Assembly: GCA_963742715.1 (NCBI GenBank)
Contig: CAVUMR010000001.1
Coordinates: 1,302,001 to 1,366,000 of the forward strand
Length of the DNA: 64,000 nt
Direction of reading: 5' to 3'
Source: CAVUMR01 sp963742715
Lineage (GTDB): Bacteria; Actinomycetota; Actinomycetes; Mycobacteriales; Micromonosporaceae
Every line of letters starts with the position of its first letter. The first letter of the stretch is position 1. A program made the position numbers and the translations under genes. Below, one piece after another: positions 48,454 through 56,676 of this stretch. The notes beneath the pieces were generated by a model. That model did no database searches, was not told where the DNA came from, and was given only the letters and a program-made list of their open reading frames with translations.

Positions 48454-49844
48454 AGTCCTACAACGTCCGGGTCTGGAAGCTACGTGCGAACGCCGCCGGC
48501 AACGCAGAGGTCCGTTGGTCGGTCGAGGGCAAGGAAAGGTCGCGCTCATTCGCGACCAAGGCGCTCGCCGACTCGTTCCGCTCTCACCTGCTCAGCGCGG
48601 CCAAGGATGGCGAGCCGTTCGACACCGAGACCGGTCTCCCGTTGTCCCTCGTCAAGCAGCGGCGGGCCGGGCCGTCCTGGTTCGAGCATGCGGTCGCGTA
48701 CAACCAGATGAAGTGGGCACGGTCGGCACCGAACTCGCGGCGGTCCCGCGCCGAGGCGCTGGCCACCATCGCGCCGGGACTGACCCGCGGCCGCGGCGCC
48801 AGCCCGGATCCGAAGGTGCTCCGGGCTGCTCTGTACCGGTGGGCGTTCGTGCCGAGCCGGAGCGCCCAGTCCGCGCCGGCGGAGGTACGCCAGGCCCTGG
48901 ACTGGATCCGCAGGACGTCGGTACCGGTGTCGGCGCTCGGCGAGGACACCGTACTCGTACGCCGGGCACTCGACGCGCTGGCCGAGACCATGGACGGCCG
49001 GCCGGCAGCGGCGACCACAGCCAGGCGCAAGCGCTCGGTGTTCTACAACGCGCTGCGGTACGCCGTCGAGCGCGGTCACCTGCCGGCGAACCCGCTGGAC
49101 ATCATCCAGTGGAAGATGCCGGAGGTTGCCCACGAGGTGGACCGCCGCGTAGTGGCCAACCCGAAGCAGGTCCGCCAGCTGCTCGCCGCGGTCCGCGCGC
49201 AAGGCCGCCGCGGTGAGCACCTGGAGGCGTTCTTCGGCTGCCTGTACTACGCGGCCATGCGCCCGTCCGAGGCGCTCGATCTCCGAGAGGCTCACTGCAT
49301 CCTCCCGGAGAGGGGCTGGGGCCGGCTCGACTTCGACGGCTCGGCGCCCCGGGTTGGCGCCGACTGGACGGACAGCGGCGTGCCCCAGGAGTCGCGACAG
49401 CTGAAATGGCGCGCCCGCAACGCAGTGCGCAGCGTCCCGATCCCGCCGGCGCTGGCCCAGCTACTCCGCGACCACCGGGGCGAGTACCCGCCGGCGCGAG
49501 ACGGTCGGCTGTTCTACGCGGCCCGGGGTGGCTACGTCACCGAGGCTGAGTACGGCCAGGCGTGGCGCAAGGCCCGCATAGTGGCCCTCACGCCGGCCCA
49601 GGCCGCGTCGCCGCTGGCGGCCCGGCCGTACGACCTCCGCCACGCTGGCGTGAGCCTGTGGCTGCGCTCAGGCGTAGACGCTACAGAGGTCGCGCGCCGT
49701 GCCGGGCACTCCGTCGACGTCCTCCTGCGCATCTACGCCGGCGTGCTGGACGACACCGAGCACGAGGCCAACAGTCGCATCGAAGAGGCGCTCTCGGACG
49801 GCACCGAGGCGCCTGACGAACATGACAGCACTGAGGGAGAGTGA
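48450..49844 (+). CDS. int: Tyrosine site-specific integrase
   Basis: A 464-residue recombinase. An N-terminal arm-type domain (residues about 1-60, with GNAEVRWSVEGKERSRSF) precedes core-binding and catalytic domains. Catalytic residues are R271 (AMRPSEAL), R397 in PYDLRHAGV (Tyr in place of the first His), H420 (AGHSVDVL) and nucleophile Y429 (LLRIYA). This is the pSAM2/AICE clade. It recombines the anticodon-region core of tRNA-Ser and ends 122 bases before attR. As the last gene of the coupled operon, it may be read from the GntR-controlled promoter or a local one. Confidence 0.95.
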   Translation: MKSYNVRVWKLRANAAGNAEVRWSVEGKERSRSFATKALADSFRSHLLSAAKDGEPFDTETGLPLSLVKQRRAGPSWFEHAVAYNQMKWARSAPNSRRSRAEALATIAPGLTRGRGASPDPKVLRAALYRWAFVPSRSAQSAPAEVRQALDWIRRTSVPVSALGEDTVLVRRALDALAETMDGRPAAATTARRKRSVFYNALRYAVERGHLPANPLDIIQWKMPEVAHEVDRRVVANPKQVRQLLAAVRAQGRRGEHLEAFFGCLYYAAMRPSEALDLREAHCILPERGWGRLDFDGSAPRVGADWTDSGVPQESRQLKWRARNAVRSVPIPPALAQLLRDHRGEYPPARDGRLFYAARGGYVTEAEYGQAWRKARIVALTPAQAASPLAARPYDLRHAGVSLWLRSGVDATEVARRAGHSVDVLLRIYAGVLDDTEHEANSRIEEALSDGTEAPDEHDSTEGE

Positions 49845-49966
49845 GCACCAATGGGACGCCGAGAGATAGGCACGCGGGAAATAGCTGGGAAGCGGCCACC
49901 CAACGCGGTGAGCTGCTCAGCATCACCGCAGGTCACGAACCTGGGGGACATATGGATCGATCCGCA

Positions 49967-50027
49967 CTTGAAAACCGCTAGGGTGGTGACCCCATCCTCA
50001 AGGGTTCGAATCCCTTGCCCTCCGCCA
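49967..50027 (+). pseudogene. attR: 3' half of tRNA-Ser, no 5' half
   Basis: From the core CTTGAAAACCGCTAGGG (49967-49983) through a TPsiC arm (GGTTCGAATCC) to the encoded CCA (50025-50027). The variable-loop and T-stem bases differ from the intact tRNA at 32146, with compensating changes in the T stem. This is probably the original host 3' half displaced by integration. It has no acceptor 5' strand and cannot be a tRNA. Similarity to the left copy continues about 45 bases further. Confidence 0.88.
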
Positions 50028-50198
50028 GTCAGTACGTGTTCCCAGGTCACAGCGGCTTTCCCGGCGCCACGGCGGCGCTGGCGGTTGACCCGGGGCGACT
50101 GGGCACGGCCGGTGTCGCCGATGTCGAGTTGTCCGGCGTTGAGGAGTGCAAGCCGACCCACGGCTTGTCACGATGCTCCTTCCGGTTCCGGACAGCGG

Positions 50199-51353
50199 TC
50201 AGCGGTTGTCGTGTAGTTCCTCGTGCATCTGCGGCTGGTCGTCCTGGTCGTGGGTCAGGGCGAAACGTTCGACCGCGTTGAAGGCCTTGGACGCGATGCC
50301 GAGGATGTCCTTGTAGGGATTGACGCCGACGGTCTTCTCCGCGGTGCCCCCCATCAGGCCGCCACCGACACCGCTGACGATGCCGTGTCCCGCGGCGATG
50401 GGCTTGCCGGCCTCAGCCAGGACGGTGTGCGGGATGCCTGCCATGTCGGCGTACTTGTCGGTGAGTGCCACGCGGACCATGGCGACGTACGCGTCGTGCG
50501 CCCCGGGCGGCAGGAACTTCTTGTAGAAGTCCAAGGCTTGTCTGGTCAGGAAGACCCCGTCGTCGGTCCTCTGGAATTCCGTTTCCCGCATGTGGTTCCA
50601 CCCCCGCTCGACCTCGTCGGCGTCCTTGGGGGGCAGCCACTTTTCCGGTGTACCGAGGTAGTGGTTGACGTAGTGCCACGCGCACATGAAGCCGTGCGCG
50701 TCCTCGCGGGAAACGTCCAATCCCAGGTGCTGCATCCCTTGCAGGATCTGGCTGCTGAATACGGCCGACGCGCCGGTGATGTACTTCTGGGACACCGGCT
50801 CCCCCCATTTGGCGTAATCCCACTCCCCGCTCTTCTTGTGCAGTTGCCGTACCGAAGCGTGTACCAGCCGCACCTTGGTGACGGTCGCTGCCAGTGAACC
50901 GTCGCGCAGGGCATTGCGGTTTCCCATGTCGATGAAGAGCCGCGAGGACTGCGACAGGCGTCGGCCCGGTCCGTCGACGCCGCCCAGTCGGCCGGTGGAG
51001 CGCAGCGTGTACGCACCGGTCGGGGACAGATAGGTGCCGATGAGTCCAACGGTGCCCTGGAGCATGGACGCCTCACCGTGGTGGTGGGCGAAGAAGCCCT
51101 CGGCGGCTTTGACGTCTGCCTCGCTCCAGCCGGGCGGTTCGGCTTCGGCTTCGTTCAGGAACTCGCGTAGTCCCTTGGGGAGGTCGGAGAGGTCCACGCC
51201 AGGCTTGAGAGTTCCGATGGTGCGGAACAGATGGTTGACACCCTCGACTTCCCCGTTGTCGATCATGCCGGACACCAGCGCGTCAGCGGCCGGGTCACCG
51301 ACCCTGCTCGCCTCGTCCATCTCGCGGTCGATATTCGCAGCCTTCAGGACCAT
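50199..51353 (-). CDS. DUF2236 oxygenase (MpaB / latex-clearing-protein family)
   Basis: A 384-residue protein. ATG 51353 has GGAG seven bases upstream; a start 12 codons earlier is less likely. The DUF2236 core is visible: GEASMLQGTVGLIGTYLSP, SRLFIDMG, the heme-region helix KVRLVHASVRQLHKK and HGFMCAWHYVNHYLG. The His in VRLVHASVR corresponds to the axial heme ligand region of Lcp. Family members cleave rubber, terpenoid or other olefin chains. There is no signal peptide, so it is probably intracellular and not a rubber oxygenase as such. It lies just outside attR. Confidence 0.82.
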   Translation of the reverse strand: MVLKAANIDREMDEASRVGDPAADALVSGMIDNGEVEGVNHLFRTIGTLKPGVDLSDLPKGLREFLNEAEAEPPGWSEADVKAAEGFFAHHHGEASMLQGTVGLIGTYLSPTGAYTLRSTGRLGGVDGPGRRLSQSSRLFIDMGNRNALRDGSLAATVTKVRLVHASVRQLHKKSGEWDYAKWGEPVSQKYITGASAVFSSQILQGMQHLGLDVSREDAHGFMCAWHYVNHYLGTPEKWLPPKDADEVERGWNHMRETEFQRTDDGVFLTRQALDFYKKFLPPGAHDAYVAMVRVALTDKYADMAGIPHTVLAEAGKPIAAGHGIVSGVGGGLMGGTAEKTVGVNPYKDILGIASKAFNAVERFALTHDQDDQPQMHEELHDNR

Positions 51354-51607
51354 AGCCGTCTCCGATCTTCCGACATGGAAAGCGATCATGATCCAATCGG
51401 GCTCGCGACTACTGGAGAATCCACCAGCAAGTAGCCCAAAAGGGTGAAGGCATATGTCGACGATTCGTCCCGTTAACCGGTTTGCGAGTGGATTTGTCTG
51501 GCCGAGCACTGCTTACTGCTGGCCTCGACAGAGCAGTGCGGCGACCTGGGCGAAAAGCTATGGTCACCTGACCCCAACTGGAGCAGTACGCCCATCGAGG
51601 AGTGTCT

Positions 51608-52057
51608 GTGCCACGCAAACTCGCCCTGCTCGCTGCCCTGGTGGCGGTCTTCGTCCTGGGATTCGCCCAGACGGCATCGGCAGCCACCACCCGCTACGCC
51701 GACTTCAGCACGGCCGGCCAAGGCGCGGCCGGTTACGCCACCGCAACGCTGGCGGTGACCTGGAACTCGGCGACAAACGCCGACATCGGCGGTTCGATCA
51801 CCGACCACTGCCCGGCAAACGGTCTCGGCGCGTACCTGCACCTGCGGCTGCGCACGACCGGCGGCGCGTATTACCAGCTCGGCACCTCTTCGGTCGCCGA
51901 CGGCTGCGACACCACGCGCAGCGGGTACATCACCTCGGTCGCCGGTCTGTACGGGCGGATCTCGCACTTCGATGGGCGACTGTGCGAGGAGGACCACAAC
52001 GGCAGCCAGGCGTCGATCTGCACGGGCTGGAAGGCGATCGACAACCCGTACACCTGA
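51608..52057 (+). CDS. Small secreted protein of unknown function
   Basis: A 149-residue protein. GTG 51608 follows GAGGAG at five bases. A signal peptide is clear (LALLAALVAVFVLGFAQTASAA). The mature part is beta-rich (YADFSTAGQGAAGYATATLA, HLRLRTTGGAYYQLG) with four Cys that may pair. Not recognised. A terminator follows in a convergent arrangement. Confidence 0.75.
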   Translation: MPRKLALLAALVAVFVLGFAQTASAATTRYADFSTAGQGAAGYATATLAVTWNSATNADIGGSITDHCPANGLGAYLHLRLRTTGGAYYQLGTSSVADGCDTTRSGYITSVAGLYGRISHFDGRLCEEDHNGSQASICTGWKAIDNPYT

Positions 52058-52123
52058 TCCATCAGGTACGGAGAGGGCCGACGTCATCGGGGCGTTGGTC
52101 CCACGGATAGAACCAGAGCCCAC

Positions 52124-52157
52124 AACGCCCCCGCCTGATGATTCGGGCGGGGGCGTT
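52124..52157. terminator. Bidirectional terminator
   Basis: Perfect 12-bp arms, 52124-52135 and 52146-52157, with a 10-base loop, between the convergent secreted-protein and TPM genes. Confidence 0.8.
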
Positions 52158-52199
52158 CTGGCCGCGGTCACCGCTGGAGAGCGGCAGCGCCGGCACCGA

Positions 52200-53060
52200 T
52201 CACCAGCTGGTGGAGCCGCCGCCTCCGCCGCTGCTGCTCGATCCACCGCTCGATCCGCCGGAGAAGCTCGATCCGCCGGAGAACGTCGAGCCACTGCCGC
52301 TGAAGCCGCCACCCGATCCCCAACCACCGGACCCCCACCCGCCGGATCCCCAGCCGCCACGGCGGCGGGCGCCGATGCCGAAGATGGCGAACAGGGCGAA
52401 CATTGCGAAGGCCGCGATCTCGAAGCACAGCCCGGAGCCGACAAAGGAGGACCCGGACCGCGGCTGCGTCGACGGAGTATTCCTGGCCCCGTTGATGGCG
52501 CTGCGGATCTCCTCGAGACCGGCGACCAGGCCACCAGCGATATCGCCGTCCTTGAACCGCGGATTCATCTGCGTCGTCTCGATGTTCGTCCAGGTCGAGG
52601 CCAGCGCGTAGGCGTACCGGCGGCCGTAGTACAGACCGGTCTTGTGGTCCTTCAGCGATAGTGAACAGACGATCAATGTTGGCGCGCGGAGCGCGCCCGA
52701 CCGCCAATCCGGGCACCGCTGCTCGTCGGTACCTTCCTGCCGGTCCAGATCCGCGTGACCGGGGCCGGAGTACACCCGTACCCGAACGATCGCGCCGAGG
52801 GACGCCAACTGCTCCGCGGCCGCGGTGACCCGCGCGGTACCGCTCGCGCCGAGCACGCCTTCCGGGTCGTACACCAGCGGGGTGCAGTCTTTCGGGATCG
52901 GCCCGGACGGCGTCGGTGACGCCGACGGTGCGAGCGCGGGCACGATGCCAGGCGCCGCGGGTGCGCCGGCCGCCAGCGCCGGAACCGGCCAGCACAGCGC
53001 GGCGGTCGAGGTCACGAGCAGCAGGGCGACGGCGGGAACCCGCCGGACGAGTCGATCCAC
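52200..53060 (-). CDS. Exported TPM-domain protein with Gly/Ser/Trp-rich tail
   Basis: A 286-residue protein. After the signal segment (VPAVALLLVTSTAALCWPVP) lies a TPM (TLP18.3/Psb32/MOLO-1) domain with LVYDPEGVLGASGTARVTAA and LIVCSLSLKDHKTGLYYGRR. One TM helix (CFEIAAFAMFALFAIFGIG) follows, then a low-complexity tail of GGWGS repeats and a Gly/Ser run ending TSW, typical of bacterial TPM proteins. The domain has been linked to phosphatase or membrane-protein quality roles. Two Cys in the external domain may pair. Confidence 0.83.
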   Translation of the reverse strand: MDRLVRRVPAVALLLVTSTAALCWPVPALAAGAPAAPGIVPALAPSASPTPSGPIPKDCTPLVYDPEGVLGASGTARVTAAAEQLASLGAIVRVRVYSGPGHADLDRQEGTDEQRCPDWRSGALRAPTLIVCSLSLKDHKTGLYYGRRYAYALASTWTNIETTQMNPRFKDGDIAGGLVAGLEEIRSAINGARNTPSTQPRSGSSFVGSGLCFEIAAFAMFALFAIFGIGARRRGGWGSGGWGSGGWGSGGGFSGSGSTFSGGSSFSGGSSGGSSSSGGGGGSTSW

Positions 53061-53229
53061 GCAGCCGACCGTAGGCGGCTACGGCAACGGGCCGGCATCG
53101 ACCCGATCACGGCGCCGGCCCGACAACGGCGGCTCACGCGGCGGTGCGCCCCGCCGAGAGCTGGGCGGGGCACACCGGAGTGACCGCCTGAGCAGGGCCG
53201 TACCGTCCGCCACGTCACCTGCATGGCTG

Positions 53230-54024
53230 TCAGCCCGGCCCCTTGCGTCCCAGGAGGTGGAAGACGCGGCTCATTTGACGGTACGGATCCCGCCTGCTCG
53301 CTTCGAGTTCGACCGCGGCCGTCGCCGCTACCTGCGGTGAGTCGCTCGGGTCCAGCTCGGCTCCGCTGAACTCGAGCCAGTCGACGAACAGCCACACGCC
53401 GTACCAGCGCAGTGGCTCCACGCCCCGGCTCCGCATGAGCTCGCTGAGTTCGTCCACCGTGTCGGCGCGGCCCGGCACTCCCAGCACCCCGATCTCGGTT
53501 CTGGCGTCGAACGCGGCCAGGGCGTCGTCCCACCGCCGTTCCAGGGCCGGGCGTACCGCCATCGTCCTGGCGTTGCCCGTCATGATCGAGACGACGCCGC
53601 CGGCAGCGGCACACTCGCACAGCTGGTCGACCATCGGTTCCGGCTGCTCGAGGTACCCGAGTACGCCATGGCACAACACGCCGTCGAAGCGCCGGCCATC
53701 CACCGCGTCCGCGGCATTCTCACCGTCGGCCTGCAGAAGCGTCACCCGCTGTTGTACCTCGGCAGGCAGCCGCGCCAGGTGCTGTTGGGCCTTGCCCAGC
53801 ATCGCCGGCGACGGGTCAAGCAGAGTCACCTCGTATCCGGCCTGGGCCAGCGGGAACGACTGATGACCCGCACCACCGCCGACGTCGAGCACGGCGGCCG
53901 GCGGCTCGGGCAGATGCTCGAGCAGCTGGTGGTGCAACACGTAGGTGCGCACGTACCCCTTCACGGAGGCGTACGCCTCATCGGCAAACAGGTCAGCTAG
54001 ACCGGCCCAGGTGTCGTCGCCCAT
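53230..54024 (-). CDS. SAM-dependent methyltransferase (class I)
   Basis: A 264-residue enzyme. ATG 54024 is preferred over one five codons upstream. The SAM-binding motif is AVLDVGGGAGHQSFPLA, followed by TLLDPSPAML, LLQADGENAADA and GVLCHGVLGYLEQP. The fold and phrases resemble SmtA/CmoM-type methyltransferases. Substrate unknown. It is divergent from a TetR gene with a palindromic operator between them, so it is probably under that repressor. Confidence 0.87.
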   Translation of the reverse strand: MGDDTWAGLADLFADEAYASVKGYVRTYVLHHQLLEHLPEPPAAVLDVGGGAGHQSFPLAQAGYEVTLLDPSPAMLGKAQQHLARLPAEVQQRVTLLQADGENAADAVDGRRFDGVLCHGVLGYLEQPEPMVDQLCECAAAGGVVSIMTGNARTMAVRPALERRWDDALAAFDARTEIGVLGVPGRADTVDELSELMRSRGVEPLRWYGVWLFVDWLEFSGAELDPSDSPQVAATAAVELEASRRDPYRQMSRVFHLLGRKGPG

Positions 54025-54040
54025 CGCCCCACGATACAAG

Positions 54041-54061
54041 TTAGTAGTTAGTAACTAGTAA
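54041..54061. promoter_or_regulatory. TetR-type operator between methyltransferase and regulator
   Basis: TTAGTAGTTA (54041-54050), a central G, and TAACTAGTAA (54052-54061) form a 21-bp inverted repeat with one mismatch. AT-rich in a GC-rich setting, it lies 10-18 bases from both start codons, so it would cover both promoters. Confidence 0.78.
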
Positions 54062-54070
54062 TCTGTCGCC

Positions 54071-54643
54071 ATGGCTGCCCGGATGAGCGGAACCGAACGG
54101 CGATCCCAGGTGTTGGGGATCGCCACCGGCGAGTTCGCGAACCACGGACTGTACGGCGCCTCGATCGAGGCGATCGCGCACGACGCAGGCATCACGCAGG
54201 CGTACGTGTTCCGGATGTTCGGGACCAAGAAGGCGCTGTTCCTCGAGCTCGTCGGCGCGGCCTTCGACCGGTTCAGCGACGGCATGTCGCACGCCGCCGA
54301 AGGCGCCGGTGGCCTGGACGCGCTGACGCTGATGGGAACGCAGTACTACGAGCTGCTGGCCGACCGCACCACCCTGCTGTTGCAGCTGCAGGGCTTCGCC
54401 GCCTGCGGCGACAACGAAGTGCGCGATCTTGTACGAGGGCGGCTCGCGCACATGTGGGACACGGTTGCCGACACCTCAGGGCTGGACCCGGTGACGGTGA
54501 AGTCGTTCCTCGCCTTCGGCATGCTGCTCAACAACGTGGCCGCCCTCGATGTCGACGAGCTGGATGAGCCGTGGGCCAAGGGAGTGCGCACCCGCATCCG
54601 CGCGGGCCTGTTCGAGCACATCACCGCGGACACCAACCGATGA
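54071..54643 (+). CDS. TetR-family repressor
   Basis: A 190-residue regulator. The N-terminal helix-turn-helix shows RRSQVLGIATGEFANHGLYG and IEAIAHDAGITQAYVFRMFG, then FGTKKALFLELV. The C-terminal ligand domain is helical and variable. Only 46 bases separate it from the methyltransferase start, with the operator in between, so it should repress itself and the methyltransferase. The ligand is unknown. The leader is very short. Confidence 0.9.
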   Translation: MAARMSGTERRSQVLGIATGEFANHGLYGASIEAIAHDAGITQAYVFRMFGTKKALFLELVGAAFDRFSDGMSHAAEGAGGLDALTLMGTQYYELLADRTTLLLQLQGFAACGDNEVRDLVRGRLAHMWDTVADTSGLDPVTVKSFLAFGMLLNNVAALDVDELDEPWAKGVRTRIRAGLFEHITADTNR

Positions 54644-54671
54644 ACTTCAGAACCACGTCACCCCGGTCGGC

Positions 54672-55334
54672 CTATCGACCGCCGGGCACCACCAGGCCGG
54701 ACTCGTAGGCGAGCACGACCGCCTGGGTGCGGTCGCGCAGCCCGAGTTTCGTCAGTACGCGGCTGACGTGCGTCTTCACGGTTTCCTCGCCGACGACGAG
54801 CCGGGCGGCGATCTCCGGGTTGGACAGTCCCTCGGCTACCAGGAGCAGAACCTCGCGCTCGCGGGGCGTCAACGCGCCGAGCGTGGTCGACGGGGTCGCC
54901 TGGCGGGTGCGTAGGCGGGCGAACTCGGCGACGAGTCGTCGCGTGACGCCGGGCGCGAGCAGCGCGTCGCCGGCGGCGATCACCCGGACCGCGTCGAACA
55001 GCCGCTCGGGAGTGACGTCCTTGAGCAGGAACCCGCTGGCCCCGGCCTCGAGCGCGTCGTACACGTGCTCGTCGAGATCGAAAGTCGTGAGCACCAGGAC
55101 GCGCGGACGAGGCTCCGCGGCGACGATCCGGCGGGTGGCCTCGATTCCGTCCATCCTGGGCATGCGCACGTCCATCAGCACCACATCCGGGTGCCGCTCG
55201 GCACACAGCCGCACCGCGTCAGCGCCGTCGGCGGCCGTCCCGACGACCGTGAAGTCGGACTGGGTGGTCAGCAGGGCTCCGAACGCGGCGCGGACCACTT
55301 CCTGGTCGTCCACCACGACGACCCGGATCGTCAC
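54672..55334 (-). CDS. NarL/LuxR-type response regulator
   Basis: A 220-residue regulator from GTG 55334, overlapping the kinase stop (GTGA). The receiver has VVVVDDQEVVRAAF, phospho-acceptor D55 in VLMDVRMP and the Lys in FLLKDVTPE. The C-terminal LuxR helix-turn-helix reads LTPREREVLLLVAEGLSNPE and VKTHVSRVLTKLGL. It is partner of the kinase at 55331. The divergent ABC exporter operon is the likely target. Confidence 0.94.
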   Translation of the reverse strand: MTIRVVVVDDQEVVRAAFGALLTTQSDFTVVGTAADGADAVRLCAERHPDVVLMDVRMPRMDGIEATRRIVAAEPRPRVLVLTTFDLDEHVYDALEAGASGFLLKDVTPERLFDAVRVIAAGDALLAPGVTRRLVAEFARLRTRQATPSTTLGALTPREREVLLLVAEGLSNPEIAARLVVGEETVKTHVSRVLTKLGLRDRTQAVVLAYESGLVVPGGR

Positions 55335-56557
55335 GACGCAGCGCCGATCGGCAGCTCGGCGTGGACGACGAACCCGCCGATCGACCCGGGTCCGGTCCAC
55401 AACGTGCCGTCCGCCATCGCGACCCGCTCCCGCATCCCGGCGAGCCCGTGCCCGACGGCGCCGCCGTCGGCGGGTACGCCCGGCCCCGGTCCGGTGTCCC
55501 GGATGCGGACCACGAGCCGGTCCGGCCGGTAGTCGAGCTCGACATCGACCGCCGCCCCACCGGCGTGCCGCCGCACGTTGGTCAGCGCCTCCTGCACGAT
55601 CCGGTACGCGGTGAGCTCGGTGCCCTGGTCGAGGGGAGCCACCGCGCCGCGCACGATCAGCCGGACCTGGCCGGGGCCGGCGTCGCGTACGTCGTCGAGC
55701 AGATCCGTGAGCTGGTCGAGGCCCGGTTGGGGGCGGCGGGTCGAGACCTCGGCGCCGTCGGCGTCCTCGCGGAGCACCCCGAGCAGGCGGCGCATCTCCG
55801 TGAGCGCCGTCCGGGCGGTATCGCCGATCGCAAGCAGCCGCTTCGCGCCTTCGGGCGGCATGCCCGGGACCGTCAGCCGCGCGGCGTCGGCCTGAAGCGC
55901 GACGAGCGACACGTGGTGCGCGACGACGTCGTGCAGCTCGCGGGCGATCCGCGCGCGCTCCCCACGCGCCAGGTGCTCGAGCGTGGACTCCTGCGCGGCC
56001 TCGACGACCGCGTCCCGGTGCCGCGCGTCGTCGCGTACCCGGAAGGCGATCCCCGCCGTACCGGCCAGCGCGGCCACCGCCAGCACCACCACGGCGGCCG
56101 CCTCGTTCACCGCCGGCACGGCCACGCAGACGACGAACGGCGCGACGAGCACCGCGACCACCCAGGCCCGGTGCCGGAGCCCGACGATGACGTACAGCGT
56201 GCCGAACGCGAGCAGAGCGCCCACCGTCGGCGGGACCTGCGCGAGCAGACACAGCAGCATCGCCAGGGCGGACAGTACGACCGCGACCAGCGGCCACAGC
56301 CCGGCCAGCGCTACCGGTGCGGTCGTCGCCAGCGCGAGCAGTACGGCGATGGCGACGTCGTGCGGCGACCCGGGGGTACTCCCGCTGTCGATCGCCGAGC
56401 CGTCGGGCACCACCTTCGTCGCCGTCACGTTGGCACCGACGCCAGCCTGCGCGACGGCGAACACGGCGAGCACGACGCCTGCCAGCGGTGCCCGAGCCGC
56501 GGACTTCAGGTCCCGCGTCGCCAATCCGATCGGCCGCAACCCGGGTCGCCACGTCAT
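55331..56557 (-). CDS. NarL-type sensor histidine kinase
   Basis: A 408-residue protein. About five TM helices lie within residues 20-175, with little exposed loop, suggesting sensing within the membrane. HisKA_3 has RELHDVVAHHVSL (H209), and the HATPase domain has EALTNVRRHAGG and GHGLAGMRERV. It overlaps the response regulator by four bases. Kinases of this layout next to ABC-2 exporters often respond to envelope-active compounds. Confidence 0.93.
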   Translation of the reverse strand: MTWRPGLRPIGLATRDLKSAARAPLAGVVLAVFAVAQAGVGANVTATKVVPDGSAIDSGSTPGSPHDVAIAVLLALATTAPVALAGLWPLVAVVLSALAMLLCLLAQVPPTVGALLAFGTLYVIVGLRHRAWVVAVLVAPFVVCVAVPAVNEAAAVVVLAVAALAGTAGIAFRVRDDARHRDAVVEAAQESTLEHLARGERARIARELHDVVAHHVSLVALQADAARLTVPGMPPEGAKRLLAIGDTARTALTEMRRLLGVLREDADGAEVSTRRPQPGLDQLTDLLDDVRDAGPGQVRLIVRGAVAPLDQGTELTAYRIVQEALTNVRRHAGGAAVDVELDYRPDRLVVRIRDTGPGPGVPADGGAVGHGLAGMRERVAMADGTLWTGPGSIGGFVVHAELPIGAAS

Positions 56558-56676
56558 CCGTCCATTGTCACCGGTGTGTCGTCCCTCTCATGGGGGATCG
56601 GATGGCTGGTCAGCGGCGGGAGAGATCCCACCCGGGCGTGACGACACCGGGCCGGCGCGCTCGTAGCGTCGCTGTC

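Larger units (their letters stand above)
32178..49983. mobile_element. Actinomycete integrative and conjugative element (AICE) in tRNA-Ser
   Basis: Bounded by a 17-bp core, CTTGAAAACCGCTAGGG, at 32178-32194 and 49967-49983. Contents fit an AICE: tyrosine integrase and excisionase at the right end, an FtsK/TraB-type dsDNA translocase, Spd-like membrane proteins, a GntR regulator with multiple operators, a Nudix protein as in pSAM2 Pif, and cargo. No RepSA or prim-pol replication gene is recognised; the HTH protein at 32406 is the only candidate initiator. Nearly all genes have intact frames, so the element may still be mobile. Confidence 0.9.

Noticed and set aside
32178..49983. Prophage interpretation of the element
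   Set aside because: No capsid, terminase, tail or lysis genes; the FtsK-type translocase and Spd-like proteins point to conjugation.
54672..56552. A 626-codon minus-strand frame suggesting a kinase-regulator fusion
   Set aside because: Only the last 220 residues are the response regulator. The upstream part is a shadow of the kinase, which lies in another frame with a GTGA overlap.
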